This document shows, one piece after another, positions 48,363 through 59,318 of a stretch of 64,000 bases of DNA; position 1 is the first letter of the stretch, and the number at the start of each line of letters is the position of its first letter. Below the pieces are notes generated by a model. That model searched no databases. It was not told the origin of the DNA and was given only the letters and a program-made list of their open reading frames with translations. Position numbers and translations under genes: made by a program. This DNA comes from Isoetes taiwanensis. Lineage: Eukaryota; Streptophyta; Lycopodiopsida; Isoetales; Isoetaceae. The stretch lies in NCBI GenBank assembly GCA_021234155.1, contig JAJEKV010000293.1:1-64000 (forward strand). Direction: 5' to 3'.

Positions 48363-50111
48363 TGTGACGTTCGGGGGCCGATATCGGTCCCGGGGTGATC
48401 GATATGTATTGCCTACACGCCGCATTACACGCCCACTCCGGATCGATGTGTACGCTAACGTGTAGCCAGGTGGGTAGCCCTAGGGGGCAACTTGCCAGAA
48501 ATATGTGCACATTTTCCAATGTACACATTAATGTGGGCACACATTTCCATGTGGACACTTGATGCCAAGTGGGCCATACCCAAGTGTGCAATTAATGTGC
48601 ACATTTTCCAATGTACACATTAATGTGGGCACACATTTCCATGTGGACACTTGATGCCAAGTGGGCCATACCCAAGTGTGCAATTAATGTGCACATTTTC
48701 CAATGTACACATTAATGTGGGCACACATTTCCATGTGGGCACATTTTGCCACCTAGCCATTAAAGGCAAGTGGGCCCATTACCATTATCCCACATGCCTA
48801 AAGGGGATAATTGGAAACCCTAGCCAACCCCTTGTCTATTAAGGGAGGGAAACCCTAACTTGCCCAATTTTCGTTTCTAGGGGGTTTAGAACTCGCTTTG
48901 GCCCTCAATAGCCAAAACCGCCTCCCGAGACTACCGAGGGAATTGCACCATTAGTTTCCCTTGATTCGGCGTTTGGCCGGGATGGTCGAGCTCAGTCGGG
49001 AGGAGCCACTCAAGGATCAGGTATTTGGCCAATTAGATAGTCTAAACCCTATTTCAAACCATAGAATCAAGAGGTTTAGCCTATTAAATTGCCCATAATG
49101 ACCTTCTAGATCTCTAGATACCGACCTCTAACTAAAGAACCTAACTCTATGATGTAGATTAGATATAGTTCTTTAGTTCTTCCGCGGATGATGTATATGG
49201 ATGATGTATCTCTATGAACTCCTTGTATTGGGAAGGGGTAGAGACCTAAAGCTTGGTAGTAGATGCTCCTAGAGTAGCCTCTCTAGCACACTATAGATTC
49301 GCATGTGCACAAGAACCACACCGTTGTGGGTGAAGGGGCAGACCGGCTTAGAAGGAGGTTCGTGTCTCGACTCTTGAACGATCCCTATGGTGTGTTAGTG
49401 CACGGGGATCATTGTGACTAGGTCTAATGCCTTGCCACCTGGCGTGTGGGCAAGGCATGGGCTCGACACTGCGTGAGGCGGTGGATACGGACCTTCCATT
49501 GAGTTCAAGTCGAGTACGGGCAAAGGGCCCTCTAGCCACCGTGAGTCGGCATGTAGATCTCGGAGGGAGTGATCCCTACACGCCCCATCGGAATCGGGAG
49601 ATGAAACCCGTGAATAGCCCTTTTGGCTATGCATCCGTGGCGGCTATAGTCAGGTCCCAACACTTTTCAGCCTACCGCAAAGTGTGTGTGCTGGAGGGGC
49701 GGATGGAGTGGACAACCCTATGCCATGTTCTTATGCCAGCCAAATCCATTGCCATGAATTCTGTCTGAAATGATCTCTGGAGACCCAAAACGTCAGTCAT
49801 TCCCTTGAGTCTGAGCCTTGGGTAGAACCCCCCCATATGTATTGTGCTCGCCTTGTTTATGTAGATGTGATGGACCACCCTTCGAGGTGGCTATGTGCTT
49901 ATGTTATTTACTGACATGTATGTTTACGTTTCCGCAGCTAGGTAGACCCTGAGGGAGACGGGGTAAAATGACCCCTTCACTCTTCCCACTGGAACCCGCC
50001 ACGGTTTTGCGGTGTCATGTGGAGGGCCCCAGATCGGCATGGAGCTGGTATGGGGGATGAACTCCTGTTTGTATACGGTGAGTGCACCGTATACGAGTAG
50101 GGGACGTCACA
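48363..50111 (+). repeat. 5' LTR
   Basis: Begins TGTGACGTTC and ends ACGTCACA, 1749 bp. About 2.7 copies of a 92-bp tandem unit start at 48505. Followed by one base and the PBS. The first 100 bp are less similar to the 3' LTR than the rest. Confidence 0.92.
48505..48760 (+). repeat. 92-bp tandem repeats in the 5' LTR
   Basis: Units start at 48505, 48597 and 48689. From the second unit on, ATTAATGTGCACATT and AATGTACACATTAAT flank TTCC, a 15-bp near-perfect hairpin (one mismatch). The same array lies in the 3' LTR at 60351, 60443 and 60535. Position in the LTR suggests transcription-control repeats (inference). Confidence 0.85.
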
Positions 50112-50112
50112 G

Positions 50113-50124
50113 TGGTATCAGAGC
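50113..50124 (+). promoter_or_regulatory. Primer binding site, initiator Met tRNA type
   Basis: TGGTATCAGAGC one base after the 5' LTR. This is the common plant LTR-element PBS complementary to the 3' end of tRNA-iMet; it primes minus-strand DNA. Confidence 0.9.
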
Positions 50125-50316
50125 AATGTTCTTGGTGACCAAGAGCAAAGCACTGGCCATGTTCCCAGTAGTACTAACTTGATAGGATCCTTAAACCTCG
50201 AAAAATGGGAAAAAAAATTTCTCATTTTTTTAGTTTTGCTAAGCTAGTAACAGTTAAAATGAATGAAAACATAAAAATATTAAGAATTGGTGAGCCAACA
50301 TCCAAAAAGTAGGGTG

Positions 50317-50383
50317 GTCTCACACGTCGCGCCAGGACAGGAAATGAGATTTTCATTTTCGGGCTGGGCGCAACGTGTGAGAC
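50317..50383 (+). repeat. 67-bp imperfect palindrome, copy 1
   Basis: Runs from GTCTCACACGTCGCGCCAGG to GGCGCAACGTGTGAGAC; the ends pair over about 20 bases with few mismatches, and ATGA/TCAT steps continue the stem. Copy 2 lies 200 bp on. Confidence 0.9.
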
Positions 50384-50516
50384 ATTCAGCTTAAACACTT
50401 AAAAAGTCATAAATCACAGTAAAATAACTTGATAATTCTAAATTTAAGCTAAGAATCAGTAGAATTGGCATGTTACATGTTTAAAAAGTACAAAATTTAG
50501 TAGTGGGTCCCACCAT

Positions 50517-50583
50517 GTCTCACACGTCGCGCCAGGACAGGAAATGACTTTCTCATTTTCGGGCTGGGCGCAACGTGTGAGAC
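50517..50583 (+). repeat. 67-bp imperfect palindrome, copy 2
   Basis: Same length and stem as copy 1, with changes only near the loop. Confidence 0.9.
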
Positions 50584-50658
50584 CTTGCTTAACTAGGTGT
50601 TTTAGATGTTTTAAGCAACCCAAAAAGGTAGTTTAAAAGTTGACCTAAAATCGACCCC

Positions 50659-50666
50659 TATAAATA
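50659..50666 (+). promoter_or_regulatory. Internal TATA box before the H3-like frame
   Basis: TATAAATA 142 bp after the start of palindrome 2 and about 110 bp before the ATG. Downstream, AGGCGATCTTCC (50724-50735) recurs after the second TATA box at 52687-52698. The paired arrangement suggests a real promoter module; activity is untested. Confidence 0.5.
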
Positions 50667-50768
50667 GACCTAGACCCCTCCCATTTCCACGTTCTTTCCT
50701 TAGAAATTTGCTCGTGCCCGCCAAGGCGATCTTCCGGCGCTTAGCTCCGATCGACGAACCAGCAAATG

Positions 50769-52039
50769 ATGGCCCGCACGAAACAGACTGCTAGGAAGCC
50801 TGAGGAGAGGCGAATCCTCCGGCGCCCAATGATTCCGCCTCTTCGGAGAGAGTCCTTCAAGAACGCCTTTTCCGGAAGGCGAATCTTCCCAGCGAAGATG
50901 CGAGGATCGGATCGGGCCGACCACACCGAGATCATAGACGACGGCCGCCGACATCATGCATCAAATCCTAGAGGAGATCGCAGTGGAGGAGGAGAGGACT
51001 AGGAGCAACGGGGCCGACCGAGCGACCAATAGTTGAAGAGCAGCTCGGGCCAAGAGACCCACCTGCGGGAAGAACAAGGAGAGAAGAGCAGCGGCAAACA
51101 ACACTTAGCCCCGTGAGAAGAAGCCGATCTTGTGCGCTTCATCAGCAAGCACGAAGCCAAAGAGCGCCCGGGAGCAGTAAGACGAAGAGTGGGGAAGACG
51201 ACCCGACCACGGCAAGTAGCCTAAAGAAGAGGAAGGCTAAAGCCATTAAGGCGTGGCAAAACAAAAGGTCGAAGGGTTGGTAAGCGGGCCGGGGATCAAC
51301 ATCAACGAACCATCGGTTAAGAGAACCATCAGGCGAAGAGACCAGCCTTCACCGACGACTCGACGAAGACTACTGCGTGCGACACGAGAGGGAGCGGAGT
51401 TAGGTCAAAACCCCACTTTGTAGAGAAGAAAGTGCTGACAAGTAGTAGCACCTGGCGGAGGTGTAGCACAGAGCGGAGGAGGCCGAGCAGTGCGAAAGCC
51501 CCACCTTTCAGGCGTGGGATAGGGTCAAAGCCCCCGGCCACAGCGGGAGGCATATGTGATAGACCTGGCCAAGGTCTATCGAAGAGGATCAAGGAGCACA
51601 ACACCTACATGGAGAAGTGGGAGGCATACAATGCCTACTACCAGGGAATGGTACCCGGACAATTGAAGGCGGACACAGACGAGTCGGACTTCTGAAGCCA
51701 CCCCACCAAAGCCCAAGCCTCCCCGAGCACCGGGGAAAGAAGCGGCCCGGAGGGAAGAAGTTGGAAAAGCAGAGCCCTCAAAGAAACCGACACTTCGGAG
51801 AGAATTTGGGACTCGATCCCAGGGCACCATTTCAACGTTTGGTCCGCGAGGTCATGCAGGAGTACAACACAGACATGCGCGTGACCGATGAGATGTTGTT
51901 GTGCTTACAGGAGGCAGCAGAGGCAAAAATAGTGCAGCATTTTGAAGATTCAACGGCCTGCACGGTGCACGCAAAGAGGGTCACCCTCATGAGGCAGGAC
52001 ATGTATCTTGCCAGGCACATCAAGGGAGAACGCCCTTGA
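50769..52039 (+). pseudogene. Histone H3-like protein carried by the retrotransposon (frame-broken)
   Basis: The ATG at 50769 (better context than the ATG at 50766) opens with MARTKQTARKPEE: nine residues identical to the mature H3 N-terminal tail, including K4 and K9, with Pro for Ser10. A long basic linker follows, with frame changes near 50945, 51695 and 51820 (pieces [20 protein letters not shown] and [20 protein letters not shown]). From 51827 to the stop at 52037 lies an H3 histone fold: [37 protein letters not shown] and LARHIKGER. It aligns to canonical H3 over 70 residues without gaps, about 39 identical by my hand count. Loop 1 is not lengthened and the end is GERP, so it is not CENH3-like. 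The length would be about 420 residues against 135 for H3. I infer capture of a host H3 gene. Confidence 0.8.
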
Positions 52040-52183
52040 ACTCCTTGTAAATAATGAACATTTTTTGTTAATATAAGGAATTTTTGTGTGAATAATGTGC
52101 CTAATCTTGTTTAAATATGTTAAGAAACTGAATTCTAGCTTTTGTTTTAGTCAAATTGGAGTTTTGAGCAAAATTGAGACGAT

Positions 52184-52250
52184 GTCTCACACGTCGCGCC
52201 AGGACAGAAAATGAGATTCTCATTTTCGGGCTGGACGCAACGTGTGAGAC
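52184..52250 (+). repeat. 67-bp imperfect palindrome, copy 3
   Basis: Same 67-bp unit as copies 1 and 2, about 145 bp after the H3-like stop codon. Confidence 0.9.
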
Positions 52251-52382
52251 CATGCCCAAAAATGCCCAAAACAGCTCCAAATCGACCAAATAAGGGGTCA
52301 ATTCTGCCTAACTCGACGAGTTTAGTGGAATTACAGCCTTAGATCACCCAAATTGGTCAAGTTTAGCCCAATTAGAGCCCAT

Positions 52383-52449
52383 GTCTCACACGTCGCGCCA
52401 GAACAGAAAATGAACTTCTCATTATCGGTCTGGGCGCAACGTGTGAGAC
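52383..52449 (+). repeat. 67-bp imperfect palindrome, copy 4
   Basis: Starts 199 bp after copy 3, matching the 200-bp spacing of copies 1 and 2. Slightly more diverged (AGAACAG, TTATCGGTC). Confidence 0.9.
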
Positions 52450-52629
52450 CTCCTACCATTTTCTTCACCAAATGATCTCCAAGTTGTTGCAATAGGTTCA
52501 TTAGTTGTTCTTAGCATGCTCAAACCCTAGAAGTAGTCTTCAAACTCGCAATTGCACCCTTTAATAGATCAGAATCACCTAATCTCAGTAAATTCTAGGT
52601 CATCCAAAAATTAGGGTTTCCCCCTTTTC

Positions 52630-52637
52630 TATAAATA
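52630..52637 (+). promoter_or_regulatory. Internal TATA box before the gag-like frame
   Basis: TATAAATA 115-122 bp before the ATG at 52752, repeating the layout of the first module. Confidence 0.5.
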
Positions 52638-52751
52638 AGCCCCCCGTTTCTCATTTAGCACCCTGCAAGTTTGCTCTCCACTGCTTAGGCGATCTTCCAG
52701 CTCCCTAAGGCGCTTCTGCATCCGTTTGATTTTTCCTTCTTCGCTAGATCA

Positions 52752-53381
52752 ATGGCCACTGCTGACTTCAGGCGATGGTACAGCGCCCAAAGGTGCTATG
52801 TTGCCGAGGCGGATGTCGACGACATCTTCCAAGTCTTTGGGAAGGAAATTGATATCCAAGCCACGCTAAATGCAACCCCAGAATATAGGCAAGTGCTAGC
52901 AGAGTTTCAAGCTAGGTAGGACCCTCCCTTGTTCAGTCCCCCCTTGCATAGGATATTTCGTTCCCTCGCCATCCCTTCAGCGGCTTTGGGCGATGTCCCC
53001 AACATCGCCAAGTACCTAACTAACAAGGCGCAGAGGCTGCCAGACTACATGGTCCTGACAGCCAACAGGACCAAGTATTTCTCTTATACCACCGCCCTAG
53101 CTATTTTCTTATCCCACCGCGCCGAAAACCCGATGGGGGCAACCTCTATCCCTCCGATGGAGGTGGACCCCATAAAGGTAAGAAGAAGAGCGGATGCTTT
53201 TGGCAATATCGGCCGGGAACAAGAAGCAAGAGAAGAAGAAGAGGAGTCGGACGGCGAGGAATACCGCGAGCTCGACTTCGGACGAAGAATGGCGCCAAAG
53301 CCCGAGCGGAGGCATGTCGGCTTGGCGGGCCGTGAGCCGTCGAGTTGCTCCACCACTTGGGTTTGGGCATCACAAGCCTAG
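52752..53381 (+). pseudogene. Retrotransposon gag-like N-terminal frame
   Basis: ATG at 52752 (ATCAATGGCC) opens MATADFRRWYSAQRCYVAEA. One in-frame TAG (52917) interrupts it. The frame goes on with FSPPLHRIFRSLAIPSAAL, VPNIAKYLTNKAQRLPDYM and a highly acidic/basic stretch to 53381. I do not recognise a known gag domain here; position before the nucleocapsid/protease region makes a structural gag product likely. Further charged open pieces follow to about 54900. Confidence 0.5.
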
Positions 53382-53399
53382 CCCCAATCATCATCGACG

Positions 53400-54900
53400 G
53401 AGGAGGAATATCTACTCCTCGGTGACATTCAAAATCTTCGAATGCAGGGGAGGGAACTCGATTGGATGAGTTGCTCCACCAATCTTGCGAGGCCCGGGCA
53501 TGGGCGGCTTTCCGTCAGGGGGAGTCTCAGACTTCCGCACAAGTCGAAGCCGACACCTACCAGGCGGCGACTTCGACATCAAGCCTCACGGCAATATCCG
53601 AGGCAGATCATGGAGGTGACCCGGGCTGCAAATAGACTAATGGCGGAGGAAGAGTTCCTTGCTTTCTGGGAGCAGATGGGGATGGGAGGCAAGACCACTA
53701 GCATCGATCTTAGGAGTCCCTCAACACCACCTCCAAAGAAGAGGCGGGGAATCGACCTCGGCGAATGCCACTCAACAATCAAGACTAAGGGGAGCTCACC
53801 AAATCGAGGTCCACGATTATCAGTGTGACATAGAGCGAGGAGGCTAAACAAGTGGGGGAATCATCCGCGACGCGACAACGCGGTCAGTCGGGTACTACGG
53901 TCACGCTGGCTGGATGGGAGAATAAGCGGTGATAATAATCGCAAGTTCAGTCCCGAGGGGAGGAAGGTTGTGTTCATGCTGATTGCACTCTCGAGCTTCA
54001 GCATGCATGCTCATTAGCAGCAAATGTCGACTATGCCGTCCCGGGTGAAGAGTAATGGCACTTGACCTATTCGACTTAGCCATACCCCATCGACGCCAGC
54101 GAGATTAGCGAAGTGACGGACGCGCCCTTACATCCGTGGAAGCCGGGCGAGATACCTTGCGGAAATGCCTGCCGTCAGCAAGCCATCGAGGAACTTGGGT
54201 CATTCAAGCAGGAACGGCCCAAGTTAAGAAGTTCTTGAGGACAACCCGCCCACCGCTGATTTCAAGATTAGTTAGACTCTTGATCCAGGAGATTTTTGTA
54301 CTAAAATATGATATAATATAAATATGATTTACATTTGCACTTTAAATGTTTTGTTGATGTATTTTTGCCCCACAACTATACCAACAAACATAAACAATGC
54401 AAGAGAACAAGTAAAACTAACCATATAGCCATGAATTATTTGTGTATGCGGTTAGAGGCCTAGGCTCGGGAGGGAACGACAACGCCAAGACCTTAGAGAA
54501 GAAACAGACCCTTGAGACCACCCCGGCAAGGAACTTATTTGAAGAAATGGAACCCATGACCCCGAGGAGGAAGAGATATCGGATGAGGGCGGACCTTGAA
54601 GCGGATAAAGGCTCACATTAGCCGCTGCAGCGAGGAGCGAGGTTCGGTGGGCAATGCTCAATTGCCACAAGCATCAACTCGAGAAAACAGGAAGGGACAA
54701 GAAGAGGAGCAAGAGAAGGAGATCCCCGGTTCGGATTCCTCCGAGCTCAAGCTCGACTTCAGACTCGACTCAAGAAGAAGAAGAGCGTGGCCAGGACCGA
54801 ACAGATGGAAGACAAAGGAACACTGAAGAGGGAAGGCAGAGGAACACGGATGGACGACAAAGGGACACTGGGGCCTCGACTACGAGAAGAAGGTAGATTC
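53400..54900 (+). other. Charged, frame-broken gag linker region
   Basis: Short open pieces rich in Arg, Glu and Ser in changing frames (for example about 54600-54830). Stops and indels prevent a single model. No separate gene seen. Confidence 0.4.
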
Positions 54901-54949
54901 GACCGGGCAATGTATGGAAGGCCCGGAATCGGAGCAGGTTCGGGGAGAA

Positions 54950-55670
54950 CAGTCGGGGATTAGAAGTGGAGGCATGGCTGGATGAAATGAGTGAGTATGC
55001 GGCAACGCTTTTTTTTTATGGCATGAAGGATAAAGACAAAGGAAGAGTGACAATGTACCAACTTGAAAGGAGCCGCGACGGATTTGGTGGAAGGGTTATG
55101 CAAAGGCCCATGGCTTGAGCAGGATGCTTGCGGTGTTCAAGAAGTTTGCTAAAGCCTTCAAAGCGCCATTACGTCCCAAAGGGAACATAAGTCCAAAGAT
55201 GATGCAAAGAGTTCTACAGTTGCAAAGAAGGCAACAAATGGCCCGTATATACGAGGAATTCATGAGGTCGAGGTCAGGATGTGCCAAAGTTGGGTGAGAA
55301 GCACGCGATATAAAGCTATATTGAGGGGCTGAATGAGGAGATCCAGTAAGCTTGTGAGGGAATAAACCCTAAGACAATGCTCAAAACAGAGTCCAAGGCT
55401 ATAAGCTTGCAAGGAAGCGGGACCTCGAATAGTGGGCGTATGCAGCAGTATTTCCGGGATAAAGGCAAATGATGACAGAAGCTATAGCCCTAGGGCAGCC
55501 GGGCCCGAAGTCCAGCTTAGAGCCCCATATGGTGGCAAACCGTGGGAAAACAAAGGAGAGAAGAAGCAGGTGTCCTTCAAGGACAAGCGGGAGGGGTCAA
55601 ACTACTCCAAAGCAAAGGCGATCCTTTTTGCGGCGATGCCCAAGGAAAAGAGAGCGGGGAGTGCATAGAA
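54950..55670 (+). pseudogene. Gag core (Retrotrans_gag-like) remnant
   Basis: EVEAWLDEMSEYAATLFFYG, then NLKGAATDLVEGLCKGPW in a shifted frame, matches the plant Ty3 gag pattern (V--WL--ME-Y----; L-G-A---W). Further pieces include FKKFAKAFKAPLRPKGNISP and GRMQQYFRDKGK. A Cys pair near 55685 may be a decayed zinc knuckle. At least three frameshifts. Confidence 0.55.
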
Positions 55671-55998
55671 AAGCGGCTACGCTTTCAGTGCTTCCAGCCA
55701 AAGCCATAGGACAAATGAACCGCCTCTACGTCATGAGTGCTGGCTAGCGGAGTTGGGAGATTGGGACATCCCGCCCCGACGACGACGGCCGAGGAAGGGC
55801 GACTACATTCAAGGTGAGTGTCATATCTTTGCCGCAATAGATACAGAGCAAGCAGAGAGCCAGTATAAAGTAATCTCCACAGTAGGGAAGGCTAATACCA
55901 AGACTCAGGAAGTAGCCATAACTTTGCGTCCCCCAGAATGGTTCAAATGTTGAAGTTGAAACCACTAAAGTCAAAGCCAAGGCCCGTTGTCTTAGCAA

Positions 55999-57267
55999 GT
56001 GGTGCGAAGAAGGCGCAGCGGCAGCAAGAGAATTAACTTCGACATCGACTTGCCATGGATTAATATCCAGATGGGGGCAGAAGTAATGGACATTGGCAAG
56101 TACGACTTGATCATAGGAATGGAGTATCTTGGACCAGCAAGAGCCATCATTGATTGTGGAAAGCGGAAGGTGACCTTCCCAACACCCGACGGCAAGATCA
56201 TCGAGATCACAGGTAAAGAAGTTATTCCCATCATGCAGTGCATGTCTTCTAAGCGGCTGTTCAAGTGCATCAAGAGCGAGCAGGTGGCATACATCTTCAA
56301 GCTTGAGATTGACGAGCCAGAGTCAAAGGAAAGCAAAGAAGACAGGGAGCTCAGCAAGTTGCCGAAGCAAATAGCTCAGCTGATCACGGAATTCCATGAT
56401 CTCTTTCCAGATGAGATCAAGCAGCTTCCTCCTTATAGGGGAGTCGAGTGTGAGATAGCACTCGAACCAGGAGCAAAGCCGACAAGCAAGGCTCCATACA
56501 GAATGACGACGCAGGAGTTGACGGAGCTGAAGAAGCAATTGCAGGAGTTGCTCGACCTAGGCTTCATTAGACCTAGTGTCTCGCCATTCGGAGCGCCCAT
56601 TCTCTTTGTAAAGAAGAAGGATGGCAGTTTAAGGATGTGCATAGACTATAGGCAGTTGAACAAGCACACCATTAAGAACAAGTATGCGCTTCCCAGATCA
56701 GATGACTTGATGGATCAACTCCAAGGTGCGAAGGTCTTCTCCAAAATTGACTTAAGGTCAGGTTATCATCAGATCAGGATAAAGGAAGAAGATATCCATA
56801 AGACGGCCTTCAGAACGCGGTATGGGCATTATGAGTTCACAGTAATGCCTTTCGGCTTATCGAATGCCCCCGCGACATTCATGAGGCTCATGAACGATAT
56901 CTTCAGGGAGTTTTTAGACACCTTTGTGATTGTATTCTTTGATGACATTTTGGTGTATAGCAAATCCCTTGAAGAGCACGTACAACACTTAAGGAGAGTG
57001 CTAGAGAAGTTGAAGAGGCACCAGTTGTACGCCAAGTTGTCGAAGTGCCACTTCGCAACAGAGAAGGTGGAATACCTTGGTCATGTGATATCAGCAGAAG
57101 GAATCTCGACGGATCCTGCCAAGATTGAAGCCGTCATTCAGTGGCCGGCACCGAAGAATGTGCATGAAGTCAGAAGTTTTCTCGGCCTAGCAGGGTACTA
57201 CAGGAAGTTCGTGAAGAACTTTGCTAAGATAGCGGGATTAACGGACTTGACGAGGCGGAGAAAGTGA
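55999..57267 (+). CDS. Pol: protease end and reverse transcriptase
   Basis: Open for 422 codons. The protease C-part ([20 protein letters not shown]) is followed by the RT domain: [97 protein letters not shown], the catalytic box FFDDILVYS and [20 protein letters not shown]. The usual YVDD/FIDD is FFDD here. The frame stops at 57265, before RNase H. Copies element RNA into DNA in cytoplasmic particles. Confidence 0.9.
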   Translation: MVRRRRSGSKRINFDIDLPWINIQMGAEVMDIGKYDLIIGMEYLGPARAIIDCGKRKVTFPTPDGKIIEITGKEVIPIMQCMSSKRLFKCIKSEQVAYIFKLEIDEPESKESKEDRELSKLPKQIAQLITEFHDLFPDEIKQLPPYRGVECEIALEPGAKPTSKAPYRMTTQELTELKKQLQELLDLGFIRPSVSPFGAPILFVKKKDGSLRMCIDYRQLNKHTIKNKYALPRSDDLMDQLQGAKVFSKIDLRSGYHQIRIKEEDIHKTAFRTRYGHYEFTVMPFGLSNAPATFMRLMNDIFREFLDTFVIVFFDDILVYSKSLEEHVQHLRRVLEKLKRHQLYAKLSKCHFATEKVEYLGHVISAEGISTDPAKIEAVIQWPAPKNVHEVRSFLGLAGYYRKFVKNFAKIAGLTDLTRRRK

Positions 57268-58030
57268 AAGATTGGGCGAGCATTGGCACAAGAAAGCTCA
57301 AGCAGTGGTTTGAATTGTTGAAGGAAGCTTTAACAACCGCCCCCTGGGGATCTTAACCGCCGGACCGGAGAAAGATAAGCTTGTAGCAACAGACGCGATA
57401 AAGTAAGATAGCTATAGCAAAGGCTCATGCAAGAAGAGCGTGTAGTAGCATTATGATTCGGGGAAGATGAACGGCGCCGAAATCACGGTACCCACCCACG
57501 ATCAGGAATTGCTTCTTGCGGTTGTCGGGGGCATTAAGAATTTGGAGGCACTATCTTTGGGAAGGAAGTTCGGTTGGATACGCACCATGAGCCTCCAAGA
57601 TGTATTCACGCAACCACACCTTAACCTGAGGCAGAGAAGGTGGATGGAGTTCCTGGAAGAGTATGACTTTGATATAGTCTACAAGCCAGGGAAGCTCAAT
57701 GTGGTAGCGGATGCGCTTTCGAGGCATCCCCTGACAACTAGAGTGCATTGCAATGCAATTTCGACGCTCTCCAGCGACTTTGGTAAGAAGATTGAAGAGT
57801 ACTTGCCAACGGATGTGGATTTCAAGGAAGTATGGGCAAGCCTCTCGAGGGAGGCTAGAACAGATAAAGAGCGGGAAGCCTTCAAACATTATAAGAAGGA
57901 AGGCAACCTGTTATACCATAAGAACAAGTTGTGCGTACCCGAATCATCAGGCGTAAGGAAATTGATCCTCCACGACACGCACAACAGCCCAATAGCTGGC
58001 TCCTCCACGACACGCACAACAGCCCAATAG
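57268..58030 (+). pseudogene. Pol: RNase H end and integrase zinc-binding start
   Basis: Broken sequence 57268-57466 keeps LKEALTTAP and ATDA. The open piece from 57467 has MNGAEITVPTHDQEL, TQPHLNLRQRRWMEFLEEYD and IVYKPGKLNVVADALSR, the RNase H end. The integrase HHCC domain starts at KLILHDTHNSPIAG but is broken by a 35-bp tandem duplication (57966-58000, 58001-58035). Confidence 0.8.
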
Positions 58031-58059
58031 CTGGCCATGCGGGATTCATGAAAACATAT

Positions 58060-58600
58060 TTCAAAGTGCGCAGCAGCGCCTATTATTGGCGGGAATGAAG
58101 AAGCAAGTAGCTCGCTACATCGAGAGAATGCCGGCTATGTCGTGGAACAAAGGCGGAACAACTCAATTCCGGGGCCTTAGAGCCATTATCGGTGCCAAAG
58201 CGCTAAATGGGAGGTGATTAGCTGGATTTCATCACGGGACTCCCCGGGGCGACCGTAAGAGGGAAAAGGCGCTTTGATGGTAGTAGTCGACAAGTTGTGA
58301 AAATGGCACATTTTGTGCCTTGCAGACCACAGATACCGCCATGGACACAAAAGAAAGCTCTTCACCAAAGAGATCTTGGGCTTCATGGCATGCCAAAGGA
58401 GATTATATCCGCGAGGGATCGAAGTTCATGGCGCCTTTTGGCAAGACCTCTTTGGCGACGATCCGGACCAAGCTATCCATGAAACGCGGTATCATCCTCG
58501 ACGGATGGCCAAGCGGAGCGGACCAACAGGATTTTTAGAGGACATGCTACGAAACTATGTGCGGAATAAGCAAGGTATGTGGGAAGAATTTATTCACTTG
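58060..58600 (+). pseudogene. Integrase catalytic core, frame-broken
   Basis: KMAHFVPC (about 58300-58323) and LHGMPKEIISARD (about 58381-58420) are integrase core signatures (D,D-35-E enzyme). Several indels. The expected DRD reads ARD. Confidence 0.7.
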
Positions 58601-58739
58601 CGGAGTTTGCCTACAATAGCACCAAGCGAAATCATCCCAAATGTCATGGTTTATGATCAATTACGGCTATCGGTGCCTAACTCCGGACACTTGGCACAAC
58701 CCAGGTGTCAAAAGTGGAAGTTTCGCAGCAGATGTTGAC

Positions 58740-59318
58740 CGATATGCAGCAGCTGGTGGAAGAGGTTCGAGGGTATTTGCTAGCAGCAAGGAGTCGACAA
58801 AAGAGCATCACCGCAAGCATCGAACAGTAAGAGAGTTCAAAGTTGGAGATGATGTATGGCTCAAGATCAAGGTGAAGCAGGCGAAGCTCAGGATCGGAAA
58901 TTGTAAGAAGCTTGCTCCAAGGTGGGCTGGACCTTTCAGAATAGTCGAGAGAGTAGGTAATCAAGCCTACAAACTAGACTTGCCAGCACACCTAAAGATT
59001 CATAAGGTCTTCCACGCGAGTTTGTTGAAGAAGCATACTCCAAGTCCAGACGAAGTCTTGGACACTCCAACGTTGTTGGAAATGACGGAGGAGGAGTTGG
59101 AGATAGTTCCAGAATTGATTCTTGATAAAGCTTTCAAGAAAACAAGGAGGTCGGAATTCCTCCAATACTTGGTCAAGTGGAAGCACTTGCCAGTGGAAGA
59201 CGCGACATGGGTACTCAAGAAATATCTAGTAAAGCAGTACCCACAGTTTATAGAGCAATGGGATGGCAAGGTCATCTCCGAAGAGATCGGCTCAGGCATG
59301 TCGATCTGTGTAGATTAA
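58740..59318 (+). CDS. Integrase C-terminal domain plus chromodomain
   Basis: Part of an open frame that begins about 58641. It shows KHRTVREFKVGDDVWLKIK, LAPRWAGPFRIVERVGNQAY, the LP.HLKIHKVFHASLLKK block and a chromodomain PELILDKAFKKTRRSEFLQY, LVKWKHLPVEDATWV and VKQYPQFIEQW. In chromoviruses this domain steers integration to marked chromatin, in some through methylated H3K9 (known). The aromatic cage cannot be judged fully by eye; W in LVKWKHLP is kept. Ends at 59318. Confidence 0.9.
   Translation, partial: RYAAAGGRGSRVFASSKESTKEHHRKHRTVREFKVGDDVWLKIKVKQAKLRIGNCKKLAPRWAGPFRIVERVGNQAYKLDLPAHLKIHKVFHASLLKKHTPSPDEVLDTPTLLEMTEEELEIVPELILDKAFKKTRRSEFLQYLVKWKHLPVEDATWVLKKYLVKQYPQFIEQWDGKVISEEIGSGMSICVD

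Noticed and set aside
51827..52039. CENH3 (centromeric histone) as the source of the H3-like ORF
   Set aside because: Loop 1 has the canonical H3 length, and the PFQRLVRE and GER end follow canonical H3. CENH3 proteins have a longer loop 1 and diverge in these blocks.
53084..53394. Minus-strand frames opposite the gag-like region
   Set aside because: Composition shadows of a charged plus-strand frame.
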